Assembly (NCBI GenBank): GCA_013414765.1
Contig: CP058708.1
Coordinates: 615,553-679,552, forward strand
Length of the DNA: 64,000 nucleotides
Source: Candidatus Accumulibacter cognatus
Lineage (GTDB): Bacteria; Pseudomonadota; Gammaproteobacteria; Burkholderiales; Rhodocyclaceae
Reading direction: 5' to 3'
Below the pieces are notes generated by a model, which searched no databases, had not been told where the DNA came from, and saw nothing but the letters and a program-made list of their open reading frames with translations. How positions within the stretch are numbered: the first letter of the stretch is position 1; each line of letters starts with the position of its first letter. Positions 9,020 through 17,208 of this stretch are shown piece by piece. The position numbers and the translations under genes were made by a program.

Positions 9020-9367
9020 TCACAGTTCCTCCTCGACTTCGCGCCGGAAAGCCTGCATTTGCGCCAGGCCGATGCCGACCACGCTGCCCAGCGGCAACGA
9101 AAAAGCCAATCCTCCCCCCGGCAGGTCCATCTTCATCTGCATCTTGACCGTTCTCAGAATGCGCATCGCGAGCTGCTTCTCGACCACACACAGCAGCAAC
9201 GACTCCTTGCGCTCCAGACCCAGCCCGAGGAAGGTCTTGCGCTCGTTGTGCCGCAGGCCCTTGCCCTTGAGGATGGTGATGCCGGTCGCACCGGCCTCCT
9301 TGAGAATTTCGACCGCCCGGTTCTCGTCTTCATCCGGAACGATCAGCAGCACAGCAGAGAATTTCAT
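9020..9367 (-). CDS. PII-like signalling protein
   Basis: 115-aa protein resembling the PII/GlnB-like superfamily (ferredoxin-like fold, trimeric ligand sensors). It opens MKFSAVLLIVPDEDENRAVE and shows the beta-alpha-beta rhythm with GATGITILKGKGLRH where the T-loop region would be; it lacks a recognisable GlnB uridylylation tyrosine motif, so it is not a canonical GlnB/GlnK. The start at 9367 overlaps the DUF1538 stop (ATGA), implying translational coupling. By analogy with GlnK-AmtB it could control the DUF1538 permease; that is inference. Confidence 0.75.
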   Translation of the reverse strand: MKFSAVLLIVPDEDENRAVEILKEAGATGITILKGKGLRHNERKTFLGLGLERKESLLLCVVEKQLAMRILRTVKMQMKMDLPGGGLAFSLPLGSVVGIGLAQMQAFRREVEEEL

Positions 9368-10872
9368 GGACCGATCTCCTTGACAGGTTTCCTCGATCGC
9401 AGCCACCAGTTGGCCAGCATGCCATAGGACATGACGATGATCATCGGCAGCAGCGAGGCGAAAGCAATCAGGCCGAAACCGTCGATCATCGGGTCGCGAC
9501 CCGGCGTTCGCTCGGCCAGCCCGACACCGAGTGCGGTCACCAGCGGCACGGTCACCGTCGAGGTGGTCACGCCACCGCAGTCATAGGCGATCGGCACGAT
9601 GAAGTCGGGGGCAAATCTGGTCATCGCCAGCACCAGCAAATAGCCGGGAATCAGCCAGTAGGCGATGTTCGTGCCGTCGATGATGCGTGCGCAGCCGATG
9701 ACGATGCCGATGCCCACCCCCACCGAGACCAGAAAGCGTAGCCAGAACCCCTTGAGCTGCCCGAGGCTGACCTCATCGGCCTTGATCGACAGTGCGATCA
9801 GCGCCGGCTCGGCCATGGTCGTTGCAAAACCGATCAGGAAGCCGTAGAGGTAGACCGCCCACATCGGTACGCCGTCGCGCATCAGACCACGGGTCATCTC
9901 GTCGCCCAACGGAAAGAGACCGACCTGCAGCCCCTCGTCGAACATGAACAGGCCGACAGCCACCAGCACCATGCCGACCGCCAGGCCCCTGGGATCGGCC
10001 AGCGGGCGACGCAGGATGACGAAACTCGAGAACAGCACGACGGCGATGATCGGCAGCAGGTTCCTGACCATGATCCCGAAATCGATCAGCATTTCGAGCG
10101 CCGCATACTGATGCTGATCGTCGCTCGGCATCATCACCACCGACGTGCCGGCCGCTGCGGGAACAAAGAACAGGATGCCGTAGAGCTGAATGATGATCAT
10201 CGGCGCCAGCGCACCGAAAGCGATCAGACCAAAACCGTCGAGCAGCGGATTGCGTCCGCGGATGCTGGTCGCCAGACCCACCCCAAGCGCGGTCAGCAGC
10301 GGTGCGGTGACCGTCGAGGCGACGACGCCGCCGGAATCGAAGGCCAGGCCGACCAATTGCGGCGGCGAGAAAACGGTCAGCACGATGACCAGCAGATAAC
10401 CCGGAATCAGGTAGTTGCCGATCGAGTGGCCGAGGACGATGCGCCAGACACCGACCACTACCGCGATGCCCACACCGAGCGCCGCCACCATGCGCAGCGT
10501 CAGCGCGCCCATGCTGCCTCCCGAGACCGCCTCCGCCTTGTAGGCGACGGCCATCAGCGCCGGTTCGGCGGCCACCGAGGCAAAACTGACGAAGAAGGCA
10601 AAGAAGACGAGCCAGAGAAACGAGCCGCGCCGGGCGAAATCGAAAGCCATCGTCTCGCCGGCCGGAAAGATCGCCGCGTCGAGCCCCTTGACGAAAAGCG
10701 CCAGGCCGAGAAGGACGACGGAAAAGCCACCGATCAACGCAGCCGGGTTGTCGGGCATGCGCTGGATGAAAAACACCTGGAACAGGACGACCACGATCAG
10801 TGTGGGTGCCAGGTCGCGTGCCGCCTCGTGCAGGAGCTCGTGGATGACGCGAAACAGCGAGCCGAGCCCCAT
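9364..10872 (-). CDS. DUF1538 family membrane protein (two tandem units)
   Basis: 502-aa polytopic membrane protein made of two homologous DUF1538 halves. The duplication is visible: LVIVLTVFSPPQLVGLAFDSGGVVASTVTAPLLTALGVG in the first half parallels the VLAMTRFAPDFIVPIAYDCGGVTTSTVTVPLVTALGVG region in the second, each followed by DGFGLIAFGALAPMIII or DGFGLIAFASLLPMIIV. The family is uncharacterised but looks like a secondary transporter. The ATG at 10872 is chosen for the preceding GGAG. It is first gene of an operon with the PII-like protein, the CBS protein and the unknown 146-aa protein. Confidence 0.85.
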   Translation of the reverse strand: MGLGSLFRVIHELLHEAARDLAPTLIVVVLFQVFFIQRMPDNPAALIGGFSVVLLGLALFVKGLDAAIFPAGETMAFDFARRGSFLWLVFFAFFVSFASVAAEPALMAVAYKAEAVSGGSMGALTLRMVAALGVGIAVVVGVWRIVLGHSIGNYLIPGYLLVIVLTVFSPPQLVGLAFDSGGVVASTVTAPLLTALGVGLATSIRGRNPLLDGFGLIAFGALAPMIIIQLYGILFFVPAAAGTSVVMMPSDDQHQYAALEMLIDFGIMVRNLLPIIAVVLFSSFVILRRPLADPRGLAVGMVLVAVGLFMFDEGLQVGLFPLGDEMTRGLMRDGVPMWAVYLYGFLIGFATTMAEPALIALSIKADEVSLGQLKGFWLRFLVSVGVGIGIVIGCARIIDGTNIAYWLIPGYLLVLAMTRFAPDFIVPIAYDCGGVTTSTVTVPLVTALGVGLAERTPGRDPMIDGFGLIAFASLLPMIIVMSYGMLANWWLRSRKPVKEIGP

Positions 10873-11360
10873 CCTAACTCCGGCAACCGGCACGACGAGG
10901 CGCACAAGCCGGCATGTCCGAGAGCGCCGATCGCCAAGTCATCGGTTGCGCAACATCGAGCGGATCAGTCGTTCTGGGCATGGACCCGGATGATGCCGCA
11001 AGTTCGCCGGTGCCGCAAGTCCCTGCAAAAAAATCACTCCGACATGGCGCGCGAGCACAGTTGCTCGCGCACCGCCGGTCGTCAACCGTCGCCGGAGGAC
11101 GGCAGCGCTGCCACAAGGCCGCCACAGGCATGCCATGGCGTCCCGCGCGACCGGTTCCCGATTGACGGTGGCAGACCGGAAAGGCCATACTCCTGTCCGC
11201 ATCATCAACGGTTCTCGCGCTGCAGGCGTACGGCCCCGGATCGCGGGCCTGCGGTTGTGCTGCACTTGTCGCCGACGTCGACGATCGCAGCTGGCGTTGC
11301 TGCGCTGCCGGTCCCGCAGCCGGAACCACGTTCTGTCGTTCTTCACGGCAAGGCCTGTCC
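10873..11360. other. Divergent intergenic region with a 9-bp-stem hairpin
   Basis: About 490 bp between the divergent DUF1538 and trkH genes. No convincing gene. A perfect dyad GCGCGAGCA-CAGT-TGCTCGCGC lies at 11049-11070; it has no T-run, so it reads as an operator or structured leader rather than a terminator. Promoters for both flanking genes must lie here. Confidence 0.5.
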
Positions 11361-12821
11361 ATGATCGACCGCTTCGCGCCCGTGGTCTACATTCTCGGCA
11401 TCCTGATCGTCGGCTTCGGCGTGCTGATGCTGCTCCCGCTCGGCCTGTCGTGGGTGGCCGATGACGGCGCGCACAGTGCCTACGACGAGGCCGTCCTGAT
11501 CACCATTGCCACCGGTGGCGCGCTGACCTTCGCCGTGCGCCACCGGCGACGCGAGATGCGTGTGCGCGAGAGCTTCCTGCTGGTCGCGCTGATCTGGTCG
11601 CTGCTGCCGGCTTTCGGCGCCCTGCCGCTGTACCTGCACATCCGCGAACTGTCCTGGACCGACGCCTACTTCGAAGCCGTTTCGGGATTGACGGCAACCG
11701 GCGCGACGGTTCTTTCCGGTCTCGACCACTTGCCACTGTCGATCAATTTCTGGCGTACCTTCATGCACTGGGTCGGCGGGCTCGGCGTCGTCGTTTTGGC
11801 GGTGGCGATCCTGCCGCTGCTCGGCTTCGGTGGCCGCAGCATGCTCAAGGCGGAAACGCCAGGCCCGATGAAGGAGAACAAGATCACACCGCGCCTGACC
11901 GAAACCGCCAAGGGCCTGTGGGTGGTGTATGTGATCCTGACGGTCGCCTGCGGCCTCAGCCTGTACCACGCCGGGATGATGCCGTGGGACGCGATGATGC
12001 ACGCCTTCTCGGTCATGGGCCTCGGCGGCTTCTCGACCAAGGATGCCAGCCTCGGCCACTTCGACAGTCTCAAGATCGAAGTCGTCGTCATCTTCTTCGC
12101 GCTGCTCGCCGGCATTAACTACAGCACGCACTTCCTTGCGCTGGCGAAGAGATCGCTGCGCGTGTATCGCTTCGACGTCGAAGCGCACTATTTCCTTGGC
12201 TTCCTCGCGCTCAGCAGCCTCGGGCTGACGCTTTACCTACTACCGGACGACATCTACGGCGATTTTCTGACCACTTTCCGCTATGTCGCCTTCCACTCGG
12301 TATCGCTCGCCACCTCGCTCGGCTTCGCCACCACCGATTATGCGCAGTGGCCGCTGTTCGCACAGTTGTGGATCCTCTTCCTCGGCAGCTTTGTCGCCTG
12401 CTCGGGATCGGCCGGTGGCGGCATCAAGATGATCCGCGCGGTGATTCTCTACAAACAGGTGTTCCGCGAACTGGTGCGGGCGATGCACCCGCGCAGCCTG
12501 CAAAGCGTGCGCTTTGGGACGGGCGTCGTATCCGACCATGTGCTGCACTCGATCCTTGGCTTCTTCTTCATCTACGTCGTGTCGATCGTCGTGTTGACGC
12601 TGCTGATGATCGCCACCCGGCTCGACGTCATCACCGCCTTCTCGGCCGTCGTCGCCTGCATCAACAACACCGGTCCCGGCCTCAACCTCGTCGGCCCGGC
12701 GACGACCTATGCCGTGCTCAGCGACTTCCAGACCTGGATCTGTACTTGGGCGATGCTGCTCGGCCGGCTCGAGATCTTCACGCTGCTGGTCCTGCTGATG
12801 CCGGCTTTCTGGCGGCCTTGA
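11361..12821 (+). CDS. trkH: TrkH/TrkG-family potassium uptake protein
   Basis: Membrane subunit of a Trk/Ktr-type K+ uptake system, 486 aa, about 10-12 membrane segments. Four repeated pore-loop motifs typical of the family are visible: the GLTATGATVL segment, GLGGFSTKDAS, SLATSLGFATTDYA and NNTGPGL, each with the selectivity-filter glycine. HWVGGLGVVVLAVAILPLLG is the conserved loop after pore 1. No trkA gene is adjacent, so the cytosolic NAD-binding partner must be encoded elsewhere. It is divergent from the DUF1538 operon. Confidence 0.93.
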   Translation: MIDRFAPVVYILGILIVGFGVLMLLPLGLSWVADDGAHSAYDEAVLITIATGGALTFAVRHRRREMRVRESFLLVALIWSLLPAFGALPLYLHIRELSWTDAYFEAVSGLTATGATVLSGLDHLPLSINFWRTFMHWVGGLGVVVLAVAILPLLGFGGRSMLKAETPGPMKENKITPRLTETAKGLWVVYVILTVACGLSLYHAGMMPWDAMMHAFSVMGLGGFSTKDASLGHFDSLKIEVVVIFFALLAGINYSTHFLALAKRSLRVYRFDVEAHYFLGFLALSSLGLTLYLLPDDIYGDFLTTFRYVAFHSVSLATSLGFATTDYAQWPLFAQLWILFLGSFVACSGSAGGGIKMIRAVILYKQVFRELVRAMHPRSLQSVRFGTGVVSDHVLHSILGFFFIYVVSIVVLTLLMIATRLDVITAFSAVVACINNTGPGLNLVGPATTYAVLSDFQTWICTWAMLLGRLEIFTLLVLLMPAFWRP

Positions 12822-12833
12822 GAAGGCGTGGCA

Positions 12834-12965
12834 AAGCGGCCCGGCGCTCTTGCTGGCCAGCGCGTAGCGCGTCGGGCGGATGCAGGGATCGATCGGCGCT
12901 GATTGGCCTGCGACCAATAGACCCATGCTGTTCAGCACGCCGATCACCCGGTCGATGCGTCCATT
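12834..12965 (-). pseudogene. Decayed internal fragment of a CorC/HlyC gene
   Basis: About 130 bp whose minus-strand translation reads GRIDRVIGVLNSMGLL and IRPTRYALASKSAG. It parallels GRIDRVIGVLNSMDLL and ISPTRYVPASKSAE in the intact CorC-type gene at 15964-17208. The nucleotide resemblance is clear to the corresponding part of that gene (about 16365-16500). Homology stops abruptly on both sides, so it is a fragment, probably left by a partial duplication or by deletion of a third paralogue. It sits in the gap between trkH and the SulP gene; the rest of the gap (to 13088) is featureless. Confidence 0.75.
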
Positions 12966-13088
12966 CTGGTTTCGCAGGATGCGGCCGGATGCTCCCAGGC
13001 ACGTTCCAGGTCGGCTCTCAACGTCAGGCCAGGAGCTGGACAATCCACCGGCAACAACCTGACCTTTCCCGCGAAGCGGGCGCGACCT

Positions 13089-14753
13089 TCAGCCCGCCTG
13101 TGAAGCTTCCGCCGCCAGGTGGCGAAACGCCTGCGCAGTACTCAGGAAGACCTGCCCGCTGAGTTCCTTGCCGAGAAAATCACTTTGCTGCAGGCGGTCC
13201 ATCACCGGGCCCTTGACTTCCGTCAGATGCAGTTTGGTCCCCTGCGCCCGCAGGCTGCGGCTGATCTCGGTCAGCGCATACAGGCCGGTGGTATCGATCA
13301 GGCTCACCGCCGACATGACCAGTACCACGTGGCAGGTGACCCGACCCTGCGTCGCTCGCGCCTTCAGCAAGCTCTCGAGGCGGTCGACGACCGCGTCGAC
13401 ATTGCCAAAGTACAGGTCGGCGTCGACGCGCAGCATCAACACCGCGGGCAGTGTTTCCACGTCGTGCCGTTCGACATTGCGGAAGTGCTCGCTGCCCGCG
13501 ATCCTGCCGATGACGGCAATATGCGGCCGACTGGTGCGCCAGATCAGGGTGGCGAGCGATAGCACGACGCCGAGGATCACGCCCTCTTCGACGCCAAGCA
13601 GCAACACGCCGGCGACGGTGGCCAGCAGCGCTCCGGCGTCGCCGCGGTCATAGCGCCAGGAATCCCGCAGAGTCGTCAGGTCGATCATCCCGAGCACGGC
13701 CAGGATGATGGTTGCCGCCAGCGCCGGCAACGGCAGCAGCGACACCCAGGGCGTCGGCACCACCAGGATGAGCACGACCAGGGCGGCCGAAATCATGCTC
13801 GCCAGGGGCGTGTTGGCGCCGGCCGAGTAGTTCACCGCAGACCGCGAGATGCTGCCGGTGACCGGCAAGCCCCCGGATAGCGCGCTGGCCACATTGGCGG
13901 CGCCGAGGCCCAGCAGTTCGCGGTTGGTCGTGATGCGTTCACCGCGCTTCTGCGCCAAAGATTGCGCCGCCGACTGACTCGAGAGAAAGATCATGAAAGC
14001 GACCAGCACGCCGGGCACCAGCAAGGCTCGCCAGTGTTCGGCCGACACGCTCAGGGCGATTCCGGGGATCCCAGAAGGAATCTCGCCAACCGCCTTCACC
14101 CCGCCTTGCGCCAGGCCCAGAACACCGACCACGGCCGTCGCCACGACGAGAACCGCCACCGGCGCCAGTCTGGCCAGCGTCTCGGCGACGCGCGTCGACA
14201 GTCCCAAGGCACGCAGCGCCTTGGCCAGATACTGCTTCGCCGCCCACAGGGTCAGCAGCGAACTGACGCCGATGATCGCGCTCGGCAGATGGATGGCCGC
14301 TGGTGGCCCACCGAGGAGCGGCTCCATCTGGCCGCCGGTGATCAGCAAGGCCGCGCCGGTGGTGAAACCGCTCATCACCGGCCGGCTGAGAAAGCCGGCG
14401 AGGAAACCAAGGCGGAAGACGCCGCTCAGGAACAGAACCACGCCGGCGATCAGCGCCATCTGCCCCGCCAGAACGACGCTCAGCGCCGAACCGGGCGGCG
14501 CGAAAGCCGCCAGTGAAGCGCCCGTCATCAGCGAGGTGATCGCCATCGGCCCCACCGATTGAACCATGCTGCTGCCGAAAACCGCATAGGCGATCGGTGG
14601 CAGAATGCTTGCATACAGCCCGGCGACTGGCGGCAAGCCGGCGACCATGGCATAGGCCATGCCCTGGGGAATCAGCATGAGCGCGACGATGACGCCGGCA
14701 GCGAGGTCGCCGGCCAGCAGTTCACGGCGATAATGTTTCAGCCAGAATGGCAT
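13089..14753 (-). CDS. SulP family anion permease with STAS domain
   Basis: 554-aa SLC26/SulP-type anion transporter (sulfate, bicarbonate or other anions). The N-terminal sulfate-transporter domain with the signature LIPQGMAYAMVAGLPPVAGL is followed by about 10-12 membrane segments and a C-terminal cytosolic STAS domain (about residues 435-554) with VLMLRVDADLYFGNVDAV and MSAVSLIDTTGLYAL. The ATG at 14753 fits a GGGAG ribosome site; the much longer open frame upstream overlaps a divergent gene and is rejected. Neighbouring ion-transport genes fit the general theme; the substrate is not assignable. Confidence 0.92.
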   Translation of the reverse strand: MPFWLKHYRRELLAGDLAAGVIVALMLIPQGMAYAMVAGLPPVAGLYASILPPIAYAVFGSSMVQSVGPMAITSLMTGASLAAFAPPGSALSVVLAGQMALIAGVVLFLSGVFRLGFLAGFLSRPVMSGFTTGAALLITGGQMEPLLGGPPAAIHLPSAIIGVSSLLTLWAAKQYLAKALRALGLSTRVAETLARLAPVAVLVVATAVVGVLGLAQGGVKAVGEIPSGIPGIALSVSAEHWRALLVPGVLVAFMIFLSSQSAAQSLAQKRGERITTNRELLGLGAANVASALSGGLPVTGSISRSAVNYSAGANTPLASMISAALVVLILVVPTPWVSLLPLPALAATIILAVLGMIDLTTLRDSWRYDRGDAGALLATVAGVLLLGVEEGVILGVVLSLATLIWRTSRPHIAVIGRIAGSEHFRNVERHDVETLPAVLMLRVDADLYFGNVDAVVDRLESLLKARATQGRVTCHVVLVMSAVSLIDTTGLYALTEISRSLRAQGTKLHLTEVKGPVMDRLQQSDFLGKELSGQVFLSTAQAFRHLAAEASQAG

Positions 14754-14911
14754 GACTACTGTCTCCCGATTGTTCACCAGGGGCGATGGAACGCGACGAA
14801 CATGGTACGCGTCATGCCGCTGTCGCTCTATAGGTACTGCGTACCAACGGTGGCAAATCGGCTGCCCAGCTACTCGCCGAAGCCACCACCGCTGGCGGGC
14901 AGGCGGGCCGT

Positions 14912-14934
14912 ACGCTCGGGCCTGGCCCGAGCGT
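14912..14934. promoter_or_regulatory. 23-bp perfect palindrome between sulP and DUF1223 genes
   Basis: ACGCTCGGGCC-T-GGCCCGAGCGT at 14912-14934, a perfect inverted repeat with 11-bp arms, in the 294-bp divergent intergenic region (14754-15047). No T-run follows on either strand. It could be a dimeric-regulator operator or a DNA hairpin. Nothing else is recognised in this gap. Confidence 0.5.
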
Positions 14935-15047
14935 CGTCTTCCCGGCATACCTTGCCGGCTCCGTCGGAAGCACCACCGTCTTGCGCAGAGCGTAAGTATT
15001 ACCGCCCTCGCAACGACCAAGCCCCATCGTAAGTCGTGGAGGCTTCC

Positions 15048-15854
15048 ATGTCCTGGCATTCTCTGGCAAGTCCGCTGCTCCTCGCCGTCGCTTGCGGCGC
15101 CGCCGACGCCGCTCCTGCGGCCGCCTGCCAGCGCAGCAGCCCGCCGCATACGGTGGCGCTGGTCGAACTGTTCACCTCGGAAGGCTGCAGCAGTTGCCCG
15201 CCTGCCGACCGCTGGCTGAGTACGCTGGCGACGCGCTACGGGTCCGAGCAACTCGTGCCGCTGTCGCTGCATGTCGACTATTGGAATTACCTCGGCTGGC
15301 AGGACCGCTTTGCACAGGCGCAGTTCAGCGAACGCCAGCGCCAGCTCGCACAGCGCTCGGCCAGTCCTGTGGCCTACACCCCGGAGGTGTTTGTTGGCAT
15401 GCGCGAACTGCGTAGCTGGCACGATGCAGCCAGCTTCGAGCAGCGGCTGCGCCAGATCAATCGCCAGCCGGCCCGGGCAGACATCAGCCTGGCGATGCAG
15501 GGAGGCGAAACCGGAACACTCGCCGCCGAGGCCCAGTTCCGTGCGCCAGCCACCGAAAATGGCCGGAACAGCCTGCAAGGCGTGCTGGTGCTCTACGAAG
15601 ACCGTCTCGAATCGAGCGTGCGCCGCGGCGAAAACCGCGGCGCGACGCTGCGCCACGACCATGTCGTGCGCTACTGGTCGCCGCCCTTCCCGCTGCGCCC
15701 CGACGGTACGCCGCAGACAGTCCGCCGCACGCTGGAGCTTGGCGCCGAATGGAACAGGACGAAATTGGGCCTCGCTGCCTTTGTCCATGACAGCCGCACG
15801 GGCGAAGTGTTGCAGGCGATCTCGCTGCCGGTCTGCGTCGCGGCAGCGAGGTGA
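15048..15854 (+). CDS. DUF1223 secreted thioredoxin-like protein
   Basis: 268-aa exported protein of the DUF1223 family. An N-terminal signal peptide (LASPLLLAVACGAADAAPA) precedes the family hallmark VELFTSEGCSSCPPADRWL, a CxxC thioredoxin-like site at about residue 50, and LHVDYWNYLGWQDRFA. The thioredoxin-like fold suggests a periplasmic redox role, but the family has no established function. The ATG at 15048 is chosen because GTGGAGG lies just upstream; a GTG four codons earlier is possible. Confidence 0.85.
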   Translation: MSWHSLASPLLLAVACGAADAAPAAACQRSSPPHTVALVELFTSEGCSSCPPADRWLSTLATRYGSEQLVPLSLHVDYWNYLGWQDRFAQAQFSERQRQLAQRSASPVAYTPEVFVGMRELRSWHDAASFEQRLRQINRQPARADISLAMQGGETGTLAAEAQFRAPATENGRNSLQGVLVLYEDRLESSVRRGENRGATLRHDHVVRYWSPPFPLRPDGTPQTVRRTLELGAEWNRTKLGLAAFVHDSRTGEVLQAISLPVCVAAAR

Positions 15855-15963
15855 ACGAGCAGCTTGTGGGCATGCATCACCAAGATCGCCGGTTGCTCAC
15901 CGTTCTTGATGGGCACGAAGCGCCTGTTGGGCCGCCCCCCCGCTTCGCCTCTGCCCCCCTCTG

Positions 15964-17208
15964 CTACCAGCGAATCTGGACCTCCTGGATCACTTGCGGC
16001 GTCGCACGCTGAATGGTGAACTTGATGCCCTCGACTTCGATCGTCGTGCCGGGCGCGGGAATCTCGCGCGCATACTCGAGCAGGAAGCCCGAGAGCGTGT
16101 CGTAGTCGCCCTCGCGGGGCAGCTTCAGGCCCAGTGTTTCGTTGAGCATCGCCGGGTTGGCGCGTGCGCTGACCAGGTAGTCATGGTGGCCAAGTTTCTT
16201 CAGCCATTCGGCTGGTTTTTCCTGCCGGTCGTATTCGTCCTGGATGTCCTCGACCACCTCTTCGATGATGTCCTCGATGGTGACGATCCCCTCGGCGCCG
16301 CCAAACTCGTCCATCACCACGGCCATCGCATCACCATCCTTGCGCAGTTCGACGAGCATCGCCTCGGCGCTCTTGCTGGCCGGTACATAGCGCGTCGGGC
16401 TGATGAAGGGCTCGATCGACGCGGATTCGTCGACGCCCAACAGATCCATGCTGTTCAGCACACCGATCACCCTGTCGATACGTCCATCATAGACCGGCAG
16501 GCGGACATGCGAGCACTGTACCGCCAGGCGCACCGCATCTCCGACCGTTGCGCGCTTCTCGATGGCATTCACGTCGATCAACGGCACCATCACCTTGTAG
16601 ACCGTCGTTTCGGAAAAATTGAACATGCGCCGGATCATCGTCTTTTCGATGGCCTGGATGTCGCCCCCTTCCTGTGGCGGCATCTGTACCATGCTCTGGA
16701 TCTGCTCGCGAAGGGTGAAAGGGTTATGCTCTTCTTTCGCGCCCGCGAGGCGCGAAAGGCACTTCGACAAGGTGACGAAGATGATGAGGATAGGCCAGAA
16801 GACGATCGAAAAGAAGCGCAGGAGGTAAATCACGTAAGGCGCGATCGTATCGGCGCGCTGCTGGAAGACACTTTTCGGAACGATCTCGCCAAACACCCAG
16901 ATCAGCGGTGCGACCAGGACCACCGCCAGCCAACTGCCCTGTTCCCCGAACAGATCGATCATCAGCGCGGTCGCGATCGTCGAGTTGGTCACCACCGCGA
17001 TATTGGTGCCGACCAGCGTCGTAGACAGCAACCATTCCGGCCGCTTTTCCAGCATTTCGAGCGCGAGACGCGCGCCACGGGAGCCTTTGGCGGCATCGTG
17101 ACGCAGCTTCATTCTGTCGGCGCTGACGACGCCGAGTTCTGAACCCGAGAAGAAACCTTCGGCAACCAGGCAAACGATCATCAATAGGACAGTGATCCAG
17201 ATCTCCAT
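15964..17208 (-). CDS. CorC/HlyC family transporter (CNNM-DUF21, CBS, CorC_HlyC)
   Basis: 414-aa membrane protein of the CorC/HlyC/CNNM group, implicated in Mg2+/Co2+ efflux or homeostasis. Domains in order: DUF21/CNNM membrane region (about 1-190, with GSELGVVSADRMKLRH and FGEIVPKSVFQQ), CBS pair (about 205-325, with MDEFGGAEGIVTIEDIIEE) and a C-terminal CorC_HlyC domain (about 335-414). Its start codon directly follows the stop of the upstream paralogue (TAGATG), so the two form a tightly coupled pair. A decayed copy of its CBS1 region lies at 12834-12965. Confidence 0.9.
   Translation of the reverse strand: MEIWITVLLMIVCLVAEGFFSGSELGVVSADRMKLRHDAAKGSRGARLALEMLEKRPEWLLSTTLVGTNIAVVTNSTIATALMIDLFGEQGSWLAVVLVAPLIWVFGEIVPKSVFQQRADTIAPYVIYLLRFFSIVFWPILIIFVTLSKCLSRLAGAKEEHNPFTLREQIQSMVQMPPQEGGDIQAIEKTMIRRMFNFSETTVYKVMVPLIDVNAIEKRATVGDAVRLAVQCSHVRLPVYDGRIDRVIGVLNSMDLLGVDESASIEPFISPTRYVPASKSAEAMLVELRKDGDAMAVVMDEFGGAEGIVTIEDIIEEVVEDIQDEYDRQEKPAEWLKKLGHHDYLVSARANPAMLNETLGLKLPREGDYDTLSGFLLEYAREIPAPGTTIEVEGIKFTIQRATPQVIQEVQIRW

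Noticed and set aside
14754-15788. N-terminal extension of the SulP gene by 345 codons
   Set aside because: The extension is antisense to the DUF1223 gene, which has a signal peptide and a family motif, and the SulP start at 14753 has its own ribosome site.
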